Assembly: GCA_027858455.1 (NCBI GenBank)
Contig: JAQICQ010000037.1
Coordinates: 1 to 14,007 of the forward strand
Reading direction: 5' to 3'
From: Elusimicrobiota bacterium
GTDB lineage: Bacteria; CG03; SLGR01; JAGXOG01
Length of the DNA: 14,007 nt
The notes below the pieces were generated by a model. The model ran no database searches and had not been told where the DNA came from. It worked only from the letters and a program-made list of their open reading frames with translations. A program made the translations under genes and the position numbers. This document shows positions 7,283 through 14,007 of this stretch, in pieces; positions within the stretch are counted from its first letter, which is position 1, and every line of letters starts with the position of its first letter.

Positions 7283-8332
7283 TTAAAAAAACAACCTTAC
7301 TATATCCTTATAAGTTGCAAAAAGCATAAGAGTAATAAGCAGAGAAAACCCGACAATATTTGCGATATTTACTTTCCGGGGGTCTACCGGGCTCCCCTTG
7401 GCTTTTTCAATGAGGGCTATCAGAACATGACCGCCGTCTAATATAGGTATGGGCAAAAGATTTAAAAAACCAAGATTCACACTTATAAAAGCCAGAAGCT
7501 GAAAAAACTGGGTCATGCCTTTCGCTGCGGTCTGAGATACTATTTTTGCAATTCCTATGGGGCCGGAAATCGCAGCTTCCATCCTGCCGGTAATCATAAG
7601 ATAGAGCGCGCTTACCAGGCGCGCGCAAATATATCCTGTATATTTTGCTCCTTCTGTAATTGATTTTAAAAGTCCGGCTTTTTTCATCTGAATTAAAGCA
7701 GTGATTCCTATAAGATGCCTGCCGGCATCTTCATCATATAAAGGAGCCACCGCAATATCTGTTATTTTTCCGGCCCGGCTTATTTTAAAATAAATTTCCC
7801 CTTCCGCGCCCTGCGCATCGATAAGTTCTGCAAGCTCTGTCCAGGTGCCTGGTTTTTCGCCGTTAACGGCAACTATCCTGTCTCCGGGCTCTATCCCTGC
7901 TGCCGCCGCCGGAGATGCCGGCATGATCTCGCCTATAACCGGTTTATCTGTAATTACAGGCATCCCAGCAAGATAAATTATAGAGGCAAAAATAACTATG
8001 CCTGTAAAAAAATTCATAAGCGGTCCGGCTACAAGTACGCCTATCCTTTTAAACGGCGTCTGCCCCATAAAAGAGTCCCGGTCTTCGGCCCCTTCTGCAT
8101 CCGGGTCTTCCCCTTTCATTTTAACATATCCTCCGAGAGGTATTGCCGACAATTTATATCTTATACCACTGCGGGTAAAACCTATAATTTCCGGACCGAA
8201 CCCCAGGGAAAACGTTTCAACTAATATACCGGTTTTTAAAGCAACTAAAAAATGGCCGAGTTCATGGACAAATACTACCACAGAAAAAGTAAAAACTACC
8301 GCCAGAGTTGACATTAAAGCTGAACTTATCAT
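7283..8332 (-). CDS. rseP: RseP/RasP-type site-2 intramembrane metalloprotease
   Basis: The 349-residue protein is a site-2 zinc protease that cleaves membrane-embedded substrates, typically anti-sigma factors or signal-peptide remnants. The zinc motif HELGH (23-27) sits in the first membrane segment; GFGP and IPLGGYVKMKGED (64-76) follow; a single PDZ domain covers about 131-197 (GIEPGDRIVAVNG); and the third ligand motif NLLPIPILDGGH (291-302) lies in a C-terminal membrane segment. E. coli RseP has two PDZ domains; one is usual in shorter homologues. The ATG overlaps the dxr TGA as ATGA, so translation is likely coupled. The position between dxr and ispG is the common bacterial arrangement. 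The substrate cannot be inferred from this window. Confidence 0.95.
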   Translation of the reverse strand: MISSALMSTLAVVFTFSVVVFVHELGHFLVALKTGILVETFSLGFGPEIIGFTRSGIRYKLSAIPLGGYVKMKGEDPDAEGAEDRDSFMGQTPFKRIGVLVAGPLMNFFTGIVIFASIIYLAGMPVITDKPVIGEIMPASPAAAAGIEPGDRIVAVNGEKPGTWTELAELIDAQGAEGEIYFKISRAGKITDIAVAPLYDEDAGRHLIGITALIQMKKAGLLKSITEGAKYTGYICARLVSALYLMITGRMEAAISGPIGIAKIVSQTAAKGMTQFFQLLAFISVNLGFLNLLPIPILDGGHVLIALIEKAKGSPVDPRKVNIANIVGFSLLITLMLFATYKDIVRLFF

Positions 8333-9483
8333 CTCATCTTATCCGCGATATCAAATGCCCGCCGAAGAGCACTATTATATGTTTTTTCTATCTGTTCTAA
8401 AGTGTCGGTCTCGGCATTTTCGGTACTGTTTATTGTCTGCTCTATAACTGAGATTATCCCGGTAAAAGGAATATTTCCTTCCATAAAACTTTTTATGGCT
8501 ACCTCATCGGCAGCGCATAAAGCTATCAAACTCCCGACGCCCCCTTTTGCGGCGTCAACCGCTAAATCCAGGGCAGGAAACCTTTCTCTGTCGGGTTCGG
8601 TAAATTCCAGGTTTTTTATATCCCCGCAGGAGAGTCCGGATGAATAACCGCTATGTCTGTCCGGAGCGGTAAGCGCATATTGTATGGGGATTCGCATATC
8701 CGGGCGGGAGATATGAGCGGTAACCGTTCCGTCTGCATATTCAACCAGCGCATGCACCATCGACTGAGGATGTATATAGACCCCTAATTTGTCATAGGGT
8801 ATATCAAAAAGGTTATGGGCTTCAATAAGCTCAAGCCCTTTGTTCATAAGCGTAGCGGAATCCACCGTTATTTTTACCCCCATATCCCAGTTCGGATGAG
8901 CAAGACACTCTTCGGGAGTGACATTTTCCAGGTCTTTGCGATTATATACAGACCCTCCCGAAGCAGTCAATATAATCTTTGATACATCATGGAGATTTTC
9001 TCCGTTTAACAGCTGAAATACCGCCGAATGTTCGCTGTCTACCGGTATGAGCTGACCTTTATACTGTATTTCTTTCTTTATAAGATGCCACCCCATAACT
9101 ATCGCTTCTTTGTTGGCAAGAGCTACTTTTTTACCTTCTTTGAGAGCTGTCAGCGTAGGCATTAAACCGGCAAACCCGCTTAAACCGTTAATAACTACAT
9201 CTACTCTTTTGTCTTTTACAAGCCTCTCTATCCCTTCGGTGCCTGAATAAAGAGTTATTTCTTTCCCTGAATTTTTCCCCAAGAAAATGTCTTTATTTTT
9301 TCTATAACTCTCCTCGTCGGCAAGGACCGCGATATCGGCTGATGTTTCTTCAACTTGTTTTAAAAGCGCTACGGCATTGCTATTTGCGGTAAGCCCAATG
9401 ACTTTTACATTCTCAAGCTGCTTTGAGACAGAAATTGAGTTTGTGCCTATTGAACCGGTCGAACCAAGTATTGCTACATTCAT
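8329..9483 (-). CDS. dxr: 1-deoxy-D-xylulose 5-phosphate reductoisomerase
   Basis: Dxr converts DXP to MEP with NADPH, the first committed MEP-pathway step. The NADPH loop GSTGSIG (7-13), NGLSGFAG, LANKEAIV (122-129), metal-binding PVDSEHSA (147-154; Asp149, Glu151), TASGG, HPNWDMGVKITVDSATLMNKGLELIEAH (196-223; Glu218 is the third metal ligand) and HPQSMVHA (238-245) are all present. I chose ATG at 9483 (384 residues), which gives the usual MNVAILGSTG start and an ATGA overlap with the cdsA stop; a GTG at 9495 would add four residues inside cdsA. Late in the protein the common ALNAANE block reads ALCAADE (321-327), outside the catalytic site. Three other lipid/envelope genes flank it. Confidence 0.97.
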   Translation of the reverse strand: MNVAILGSTGSIGTNSISVSKQLENVKVIGLTANSNAVALLKQVEETSADIAVLADEESYRKNKDIFLGKNSGKEITLYSGTEGIERLVKDKRVDVVINGLSGFAGLMPTLTALKEGKKVALANKEAIVMGWHLIKKEIQYKGQLIPVDSEHSAVFQLLNGENLHDVSKIILTASGGSVYNRKDLENVTPEECLAHPNWDMGVKITVDSATLMNKGLELIEAHNLFDIPYDKLGVYIHPQSMVHALVEYADGTVTAHISRPDMRIPIQYALTAPDRHSGYSSGLSCGDIKNLEFTEPDRERFPALDLAVDAAKGGVGSLIALCAADEVAIKSFMEGNIPFTGIISVIEQTINSTENAETDTLEQIEKTYNSALRRAFDIADKMR

Positions 9484-10298
9484 AAAACAAACCACATAAG
9501 GTAATAATATACTAAAGGCACGGTAAATATTAAGCTGTCTATACGGTCAAGTACCCCACCGTGGCCGGGCAAAAAACTGCCGGAATCTTTACAGCCGCAG
9601 TTCCGCTTAATAACCGACTCGGCTAAATCCCCCAGCACGGCAAAACCCCCTATTAAAACACCTAAAATAATTGATTCCGCTATACTTAAATAATCCATTT
9701 TAAGTATAAATTTTAACAGCACTGTACTGACCGCTCCGGCTAAGACCGCTCCGGCCGCGCCGGCGCGGGTTTTATTAGGGCTGGCAATATGAAGAGTTCT
9801 TTTTCCGAAATTAAGACCTATGTAATAAGCGCCTATATCCGAAGCCCACGTTACAATAAATAAAAGCATCGTGTATCTAAATCCAAAAGGTTCTATATCC
9901 CTTAAAAAAACTATATGCCCGGCAAGCCAGACCACATAGAGCAGACCAAAAAGAGTAACCCCCGCTTTAACAACCGCTTCTTTTAGATCTCTTTGAAGAA
10001 TGATAATTATCATCGTTCCTATAACTGCCGCCGTAATGATAAAAAATGAGGGATCTTTACCCCACATTATATATTTTCCGGCAGTGATAAAGTAAGCGTT
10101 AATAAGCAAAATTATTCCTAATATTACCCCCCACCATCTTAATGCTTGGATTTTTTTGCCGGCGCACATATTATAAAACTCAATTAAACCCGCTGTTATC
10201 ACCCCCAGACAGAGCATAAAAAAAGGAAAACCGCCCCATAATATGAAAAGATATACTACCGGGATGGCTATGGCCGCTGATGACAGGCGTTTATTCAT
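9480..10298 (-). CDS. cdsA: Phosphatidate cytidylyltransferase (CDP-diglyceride synthase)
   Basis: CdsA makes CDP-diacylglycerol from phosphatidate and CTP at the inner membrane, feeding phospholipid synthesis. The 272-residue protein has many hydrophobic membrane segments. The diagnostic family signature is complete at 228-254: S-V-I-K-R, then K-D-S-G-S-F-L-P-G-H-G-G and D-R-I-D. An upstream DIGAYYIG block (154-161) is also present. The next conserved block, usually SPxKTxEG, reads SPNKTRAG (173-180), so a commonly conserved Glu is Ala179. The gene starts 4 bases after uppS, with GAAGG about 9 bases before the ATG as ribosome binding site, and its TGA overlaps the dxr ATG. Confidence 0.95.
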   Translation of the reverse strand: MNKRLSSAAIAIPVVYLFILWGGFPFFMLCLGVITAGLIEFYNMCAGKKIQALRWWGVILGIILLINAYFITAGKYIMWGKDPSFFIITAAVIGTMIIIILQRDLKEAVVKAGVTLFGLLYVVWLAGHIVFLRDIEPFGFRYTMLLFIVTWASDIGAYYIGLNFGKRTLHIASPNKTRAGAAGAVLAGAVSTVLLKFILKMDYLSIAESIILGVLIGGFAVLGDLAESVIKRNCGCKDSGSFLPGHGGVLDRIDSLIFTVPLVYYYLMWFVL

Positions 10299-10302
10299 CT
10301 TG

Positions 10303-10998
10303 CTACCTTCGGGCTCCGAATCTTCTTTGACGGGTATTGTACGAGTTTAAAGCCTTATGGAATTCTTCCCGGTTAAAGTCCGGCCAGAGAACATCCGAAA
10401 AATACAGTTCCGAATAAGCCAGCCGCCATAACATAAAATTTGATATGCGTTCCTCCCCGCTGGTTCTTATTAAAAAATCAACATCGGGTATTCCGGGAAG
10501 ATACAGATTAGAACTTAATTTATCCGGATTAACCTCCCCTTCTATTTTATTTGCGGCATCGGATATCTCCTGCCGGCCTCCGTAATCGACGCATAGTATC
10601 ATCGTCAGTCCGGTGTTGTCTTTTGTAAGGTTTTCTGAATAGTTTATAGTATTAAGTACTTTTTTTGAAAATTTTTCCCTGCGTCCGGCAAACATTATTC
10701 GGCAATTTTTAGAATTGAATTCATTTATCTCTTTCTTTAAAAACAGAACAAGAAGATTCATTAGAGCATTTACCTCTTCTTTCGGACGCAGCCAGTTTTC
10801 CGTAGAAAAAGCATAAAGCGATACATACTGCACGCCAATTTCATCGCAGCAATTTATAATATCCTTAACTCTGCGGGCGCCTGAGCGATGACCTTGGGCA
10901 ACATCAAGTCCGCGCATTCTGGCCCATCGGCCGTTGCCGTCCATGATTATACCCAGATGGCCCGGAATATGGTTGGAAATATCAGGAATTAAATTCAT
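10303..10998 (-). CDS. uppS: Isoprenyl (undecaprenyl) diphosphate synthase, cis type
   Basis: UppS condenses isopentenyl diphosphate units onto farnesyl diphosphate to make the C55 carrier precursor for peptidoglycan and surface polysaccharides. At 231 residues it is of usual length. GIIMDGNGRWA (16-26, catalytic Asp20), GHRSG (36-40), YAFSTENWLRP (62-72), VDYGGRQEI (137-145) and the long DFLIRTSGEERISNFMLWRLAYSELYF block (174-200) ending with WPDF are all intact. The ATG at 10998 lies 48 bases after frr, with no clear Shine-Dalgarno upstream; the only in-frame alternative, Met19, would remove part of the active site. The product uses isoprenoids made through the Dxr and IspG encoded downstream. 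Chain length (C55 or another) is assumed from the family. Confidence 0.96.
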   Translation of the reverse strand: MNLIPDISNHIPGHLGIIMDGNGRWARMRGLDVAQGHRSGARRVKDIINCCDEIGVQYVSLYAFSTENWLRPKEEVNALMNLLVLFLKKEINEFNSKNCRIMFAGRREKFSKKVLNTINYSENLTKDNTGLTMILCVDYGGRQEISDAANKIEGEVNPDKLSSNLYLPGIPDVDFLIRTSGEERISNFMLWRLAYSELYFSDVLWPDFNREEFHKALNSYNTRQRRFGARR

Positions 10999-11046
10999 TT
11001 ATTATTAGAATAACAGTAATTTCAGATAAACTGTAAAACAGATAAG

Positions 11047-11607
11047 CTAACCTTCCTTAATCTCTTTTTCCTTGGCTTGGGCGAGCTTATCTATATTCTC
11101 GATATGCTTATCGGTTATTTTCTGAATTTTATCTAAACTTCTATATTCTTGATCTTCTGAAATATCACCGGTTTTTGCAATTTTTTTAATACTCTTATTT
11201 ACATCCCGGCGGATATTTCTGACTTCCACCCTGAAATCCTCGACAATGTCATTTATTCGCTTTACCAGCTGTTCTCTTCTTTGGGAAGTAAGAGTCGGTA
11301 TCTGAAGTCTTATTATATTGCCGTCGGTACTCGGAGTAAGTCCTATATTAGCGCCGGTTATAGCTTTTTCAACTGAACTTACTGCATTTGTATCCCATAC
11401 TTTTATTTCAATAAGGCGGGGTTGAGGTATGTTAATATTTGAAAGTTGATTCAGCGGCGTCTGCGAACCGTAATAATCGGCCCTGATACCTTCTAAAATA
11501 GCCGCAGATGCACGGCCGGTGCGTATTCCCCTGAGCTCCTGATTAATGGAGTCAACTACTTTATCCATCTTTTCCGTGCAAGTTTGTTCTATTTCTTTAT
11601 AAGGCAT
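11047..11607 (-). CDS. frr: Ribosome recycling factor
   Basis: RRF splits post-termination ribosomes together with EF-G. The 186-residue length is typical. IRTGRAS (28-34), YYGSQTPLNQLSNI (45-58), PRLIEIKVWD, IGLTPSTDGNIIRLQIPTLTSQRREQLVK and VRNIRRD identify both the three-helix bundle and the intervening beta domain. GGAGGT at 11612-11617, four bases before the ATG, is a strong ribosome binding site, in contrast to most other genes of the block, which appear translationally coupled. It lies 47 bases after pyrH, the usual order. Confidence 0.98.
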   Translation of the reverse strand: MPYKEIEQTCTEKMDKVVDSINQELRGIRTGRASAAILEGIRADYYGSQTPLNQLSNINIPQPRLIEIKVWDTNAVSSVEKAITGANIGLTPSTDGNIIRLQIPTLTSQRREQLVKRINDIVEDFRVEVRNIRRDVNKSIKKIAKTGDISEDQEYRSLDKIQKITDKHIENIDKLAQAKEKEIKEG

Positions 11608-11654
11608 AATTACCTCCGGGATAATATTTGAAATACATTATTTTTAAAAATAAC

Positions 11655-12353
11655 CTAACTTATATAAGTGCCTATCTCTTCTCCGGCAATTATTTTTGCT
11701 AAATTGCCCTTTTCTTTAAAATTAAATACTCTTACACCTATATTTTCTTCTTTTAAGATAGCAAGCGCAGCGCTGTCCATTATCTTTAAGTTTTTAGATA
11801 TTGCTTCGTTAAAAGAGAGCCCTTCACTGTAAAGTTTTGCTGATGAATTTTTTTGAGGGTCGCAGTCATAAACCCCGTCAACTTTAGTTGCTTTTAATAT
11901 GATATCTGCATTTATTTCCAACGCACGCAGCGCCGCGCCGGTATCGGTAGTGAAAAAAGGCGATCCGGTGCCGCCTGCAAATATCACTACCCGCCCTTCC
12001 TTAAAAAACAACTCGCTCTGTGATACCGAAACCCCCTCGGTAATCTGTTCAATATTTAAAGCGCTTTGAATCACCGAGTCAATACCAACATTTTTTAAGG
12101 CATTCTGCAGCCCCAGGGCATTTATGATAGTTGCTGTCATACCCATAAAATCTGCAGTAACTCTTTCTATTCCGTTGCTGTCTCTGAACCGTATGATATT
12201 ACCTCCGCCGACTAAAACCGCAATATCAATATCGTCAGAATATATATTTTTTATCTCACCGGCAACCGTGAGAGCCGATTCCATCGAAAAACCGCTCCCT
12301 TTATCTCCCAGCATTTCACCGCTTAATTTTATCAGTATCCTTTTAAGAGACAT
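11655..12353 (-). CDS. pyrH: UMP kinase
   Basis: PyrH phosphorylates UMP to UDP with ATP, in the cytoplasm, as a hexamer of the amino-acid-kinase fold. Characteristic motifs are IKLSGEML (8-15), VGGGNIIR (48-55), TADFMGMTATIINALGLQ (66-83), FAGGTGSPFFTTDTGAALRALE (125-146) and KATKVDGVYDCDPQK (154-168). The 232-residue length is slightly shorter than the usual ~240. The ATG is 4 bases after the tsf TAA with no good Shine-Dalgarno, so re-initiation after tsf is likely. The order tsf-pyrH-frr is widely conserved. Confidence 0.98.
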   Translation of the reverse strand: MSLKRILIKLSGEMLGDKGSGFSMESALTVAGEIKNIYSDDIDIAVLVGGGNIIRFRDSNGIERVTADFMGMTATIINALGLQNALKNVGIDSVIQSALNIEQITEGVSVSQSELFFKEGRVVIFAGGTGSPFFTTDTGAALRALEINADIILKATKVDGVYDCDPQKNSSAKLYSEGLSFNEAISKNLKIMDSAALAILKEENIGVRVFNFKEKGNLAKIIAGEEIGTYIS

Positions 12354-12357
12354 CTGT

Positions 12358-12945
12358 TTAACTTATGCTGAATCTCGCAAATCTGCCTATCTGTATATTT
12401 TCCCCTATTTTTGCGATAACTTCATGCACGATTTCTTCTATGGTTTTTTTGTCGTCCCTGATATAAGGCTGTTTTAAAAGGCAGTTCTGGGAATAAAATT
12501 TATTCATCTTCCCTTCAACGATTTTAGTAATAATATTTTCCGGTTTCCCCTGCTCTTTTAACTGGTTTATTATTATATCTTTTTCTCTGTCCATATCTTC
12601 TCGACTTACTTCTTCCTCTGAAAGCCACCGGGGGTCAAGCGCCGCGATATGCATAGATATCTCTTTTGCTAACTCTTCAAACTCGTCTGTTCTTGCGACA
12701 AAATCCGTTTCACAGTTAAGCTCAAGTAAAGTTCCTACTTTAGAACCCGGATGTATATACGAATAAACTATCCCTTCCCGCGCATCACGGTCTGAACGCT
12801 TGGCAGCTTCGGCCTTGCCCTTTTCCCGCAGATAATCTATAGCTTTATCTAAATCAAAATCATTCTTTTTCAGGGCTGTCTTGCAATCCATTATCCCCGA
12901 CCCGGTCATCTCCCTTAGTTTCTGTATCTGTTCCAGTTGGCTCAT
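12358..12945 (-). CDS. tsf: Elongation factor Ts, short form
   Basis: EF-Ts exchanges GDP for GTP on EF-Tu. The N-terminal UBA-like domain (1-~50, LREMTGSGIMDCKTALKK) and the EF-Tu-contacting core NCETDFVARTDEF (77-89) are clear, ending in GENIQIGRFARF. At 195 residues it is the short form, as in Thermus, rather than the ~283-residue E. coli type, so it has a single core repeat and no coiled-coil module. The ATG at 12945 lies inside rpsB in another frame and has a perfect AGGAGG 9 bases upstream (12955-12960). An in-frame TAA two codons before the ATG closes the frame upstream, so S2-Ts fusion by frameshift is excluded. Confidence 0.97.
   Translation of the reverse strand: MSQLEQIQKLREMTGSGIMDCKTALKKNDFDLDKAIDYLREKGKAEAAKRSDRDAREGIVYSYIHPGSKVGTLLELNCETDFVARTDEFEELAKEISMHIAALDPRWLSEEEVSREDMDREKDIIINQLKEQGKPENIITKIVEGKMNKFYSQNCLLKQPYIRDDKKTIEEIVHEVIAKIGENIQIGRFARFSIS
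12860..12945 (-). other. Out-of-frame overlap of rpsB 3' end and tsf 5' end
   Basis: The last 28 codons plus the stop of rpsB share 86 bases with tsf codons 1-28 and part of 29. The tsf reading is constrained by the conserved UBA domain; the rpsB reading is low-complexity, acidic and polar, as expected when one frame is free to drift. Confidence 0.9.
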
Positions 12946-13906
12946 CTTTTATATCCTCCTTGACTTTTTCTTTTTTTGTTTTTTTATCAGTTTTTTTGCC
13001 TTTTTTCTCTGTGTCTTTTTCTTTAACTTTTTTTGTTTCTTTCTCAGTAGATTTAACTACAGCCTTTTTGGCTTTCTTTTTAGGCTCTTTTTCTTTAGTC
13101 TTTTTCTCTTCTTTTTTAACTTTTTTCTTTGCATTGACTTTATCGCCGGCCTTTTTCTTCTCAGCTGTTTTCTTGTCTGAACTATCAGACTCCGGCTTTT
13201 GCACCTTATCATTTCCGGAAGTTTTTAAGGCCCGGCCTTCTTCAACCGCATCCGCAATCATTGAGCTTATAAGCCTTATTGACCTTATCGCATCGTCATT
13301 CCCCGGAATGACATAATCTATACCTTCCGGATTACAATTTGTATCCATTAAAGCAACTATCGGAATACCCAGCTTTTTTGCCTCGGCTACCGCTATCTCT
13401 TCAAGGTCTGTGTCTACAACAAACATAATATCAGGATGACGATTCATCTCCTTAATTCCGGAGAGGCCTCGTTCCAGTCTGGATTTTTCTTTCATCAGCC
13501 TGGACTTTTCTTTCTTAGACAGCGTGGCCATAAGACCGCTTTCTTCCCTCTCTTCAAGTTCTTTAAGACGGTCTATACTTTTTGAGATAGTCGCGAAATT
13601 AGTAAGCATCCCTCCCCACCAGCGGTACTTCACATAATACATCCCGCAGCGGTTAGCTTCTTCTTCAATAATATCGCTTCCCTGTTTTTTAGTGCATACA
13701 AAAAGGACTTCCCCGCCCTCTGCCACTTTATCTCTTACAAAATTATAGGCTTCTTTAATTAAGTCAACTGTCTTCTCAAGGTTTATTATATGTACTTTAT
13801 TTCTCGAGGTATATATGTACGGTTCCATCCTCGGATTCCAATCTCTTGTCTGGTGCCCGAAATGGACCCCGCATTCTAAAAGCTGTTTCATAGTTACTAT
13901 AGCCAT
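12860..13906 (-). CDS. rpsB: Ribosomal protein S2 with long charged, Lys-rich C-terminal extension
   Basis: S2 binds the small subunit at the head-body junction. Residues 1-228 are the ordinary S2 fold: LLECGVHFGHQTRDWNPRMEPYIY (9-32), LEKTVDLI, YRWWGGMLTNFATI (94-107), LSKKE, GIKEMNRHPDIMFVVD, LGIPIVALMDTNCNPEGIDYVIPGNDDAIRSI (179-210). E. coli S2 ends shortly after this point, but here a 120-residue tail follows; within residues 241-320, 37 of 80 are Lys. The final 28 residues are acidic and overlap the start of tsf by 86 bases in a different frame. The ATG has AAAGGAG 10 bases upstream. The tail is likely disordered and nucleic-acid-binding, which is inference. Its A-rich mRNA includes three A7 runs where slippage could occur. 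Confidence 0.96.
   Translation of the reverse strand: MAIVTMKQLLECGVHFGHQTRDWNPRMEPYIYTSRNKVHIINLEKTVDLIKEAYNFVRDKVAEGGEVLFVCTKKQGSDIIEEEANRCGMYYVKYRWWGGMLTNFATISKSIDRLKELEEREESGLMATLSKKEKSRLMKEKSRLERGLSGIKEMNRHPDIMFVVDTDLEEIAVAEAKKLGIPIVALMDTNCNPEGIDYVIPGNDDAIRSIRLISSMIADAVEEGRALKTSGNDKVQKPESDSSDKKTAEKKKAGDKVNAKKKVKKEEKKTKEKEPKKKAKKAVVKSTEKETKKVKEKDTEKKGKKTDKKTKKEKVKEDIKDEPTGTDTETKGDDRVGDNGLQDSPEKE
12955..12960 (-). promoter_or_regulatory. Shine-Dalgarno of tsf, embedded in rpsB
   Basis: AGGAGG, 9 bases before the tsf ATG at 12945, is the strongest ribosome binding site in the window. It lies inside the rpsB coding sequence and fixes the tsf start despite the overlap. Confidence 0.9.
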
Positions 13907-13916
13907 TAAGTACTAA

Positions 13917-13923
13917 CTCCTTT
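13917..13923 (-). promoter_or_regulatory. Shine-Dalgarno of rpsB
   Basis: AAAGGAG, 10 bases before the rpsB ATG at 13906, supports that start. It directly abuts a perfect inverted repeat at 13924-13940. Confidence 0.8.
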
Positions 13924-13940
13924 CAGTAATTTATTTACTG
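13924..13940 (-). promoter_or_regulatory. Perfect hairpin directly before the rpsB ribosome binding site
   Basis: The minus strand reads CAGTAA-ATAAA-TTACTG, a 6-bp perfect stem with a 5-base loop that ends on the base before the AAAGGAG of rpsB. Such a position would allow control of ribosome access, but the stem is AT-rich and short. A regulatory role is inference. Confidence 0.35.
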
Positions 13941-14007
13941 TTTCTTTTTCTTTGATTCAATATCTTAACCCGCCTTCGGCGCGGTTATTGCCTTTATTTA
14001 AATATAG

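Larger units (their letters stand above)
13907..14007 (-). promoter_or_regulatory. rpsB upstream leader with possible promoter and GC-rich hairpin
   Basis: This is the only sizable non-coding stretch in the window. TATATT at 14001-14006 could be a -10 box, with its -35 outside the window; TTGAAT about 17 bases before TAAATA is a weaker alternative. A GC-rich hairpin at 13967-13986 (AACC-CGCC, TTC loop, GGCG, one bulged base, GGTT on the plus strand) follows. On the minus strand it lacks a U-run, so it is not a clear terminator and may be part of a leader. No leader peptide or tRNA is seen. Confidence 0.3.

Noticed and set aside
9484..9495. GTG start for dxr four codons upstream
   Set aside because: The ATG at 9483 gives the family-typical N-terminus and the ATGA overlap seen at other junctions; the GTG would only extend into cdsA.
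10308..10320. TTCGG-GCT-CCGAA inverted repeat at the end of uppS
   Set aside because: It falls on the conserved RRFG ending, has only a 5-bp stem and no U-run, and cdsA follows in 4 bases; unlikely to be a terminator.
11629..11654. AT-rich palindromic stretch (TATTTTTAAAAATA-like) between pyrH and frr
   Set aside because: The gap is 47 bases, the palindrome is A/T only and no GC-rich stem precedes it; no support for a terminator or promoter.
12860..12990. Programmed frameshift producing an S2-EF-Ts fusion
   Set aside because: The tsf frame has a TAA two codons before its ATG, and tsf has its own perfect Shine-Dalgarno, so a fusion cannot be made by slippage upstream.
12881..13316. Plus-strand open frames extremely rich in Phe/Leu/Ser
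   Set aside because: They are the complement of the Lys-rich S2 tail (AAA/AAG read as TTT/CTT); the hydrophobic look is a by-product.
13477..13518. 21-bp imperfect tandem repeat in rpsB (KEKSRL twice)
   Set aside because: The region has the same length as in E. coli S2 around LTKKE...GGIKDM, so it is charged-helix sequence rather than an added duplication.

Overview
The window is one dense, unidirectional gene block on the minus strand. Read from the right edge leftwards, the order is rpsB, tsf, pyrH, frr, uppS, cdsA, dxr, rseP, ispG, proS, an exported HEAT-repeat protein, an exported TPR protein, an rnfD-like membrane subunit and a PP-loop tRNA-thiolase-type enzyme that runs off the left edge. 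Gaps are at most about 50 bases. Three junctions are ATGA stop/start overlaps (cdsA/dxr, dxr/rseP, ispG/proS), and rpsB overlaps tsf by 86 bases. I see no terminator inside the block, no convincing plus-strand gene, and no mobile element, CRISPR array or RNA gene. The only non-coding stretch of any size is the 101 bases upstream of rpsB.

Organism. The rpsB-tsf-pyrH-frr-uppS-cdsA-dxr-rseP order is a classic bacterial cluster, common in diderm (Gram-negative) bacteria. The MEP pathway enzymes Dxr and IspG, a single-PDZ RseP, a short (195 aa) EF-Ts, and an Rnf-type subunit next to HEAT and TPR proteins fit an uncultured, probably anaerobic diderm lineage of the Omnitrophota/Elusimicrobiota kind. 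That placement is inference from gene content, not a phylogeny.

How the genes fit together. The right part (about 11.0-13.9 kb) makes translation factors (S2, EF-Ts, ribosome recycling factor) plus UMP kinase. The middle (6.2-11.0 kb) is an isoprenoid and envelope module: Dxr and IspG act in the MEP pathway, UppS makes the C55 lipid carrier, CdsA makes CDP-diacylglycerol, and RseP is an intramembrane site-2 protease. ProS (4.5-6.25 kb) returns to translation. The left part (1-4.5 kb) is less canonical: two secreted repeat-scaffold proteins, an RnfD-like membrane protein without its usual rnf partners nearby, and a tRNA-thiolase-type enzyme with two low-complexity insertions.

Most notable observations: a 120-residue charged, Lys-rich tail on S2 whose last 28 codons overlap tsf out of frame and carry the tsf Shine-Dalgarno; short in-frame tandem duplications with a TCGG/CCGA core in three genes; a Cys/His-rich insertion with symmetric C-x5-C-x2-C-x5-C spacing in the thiolase; an RnfD flavin-attachment site lacking the expected Asp; and a perfect hairpin abutting the rpsB Shine-Dalgarno. 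No clearly new multi-gene system is visible; the window is mostly a housekeeping operon with unusual details.
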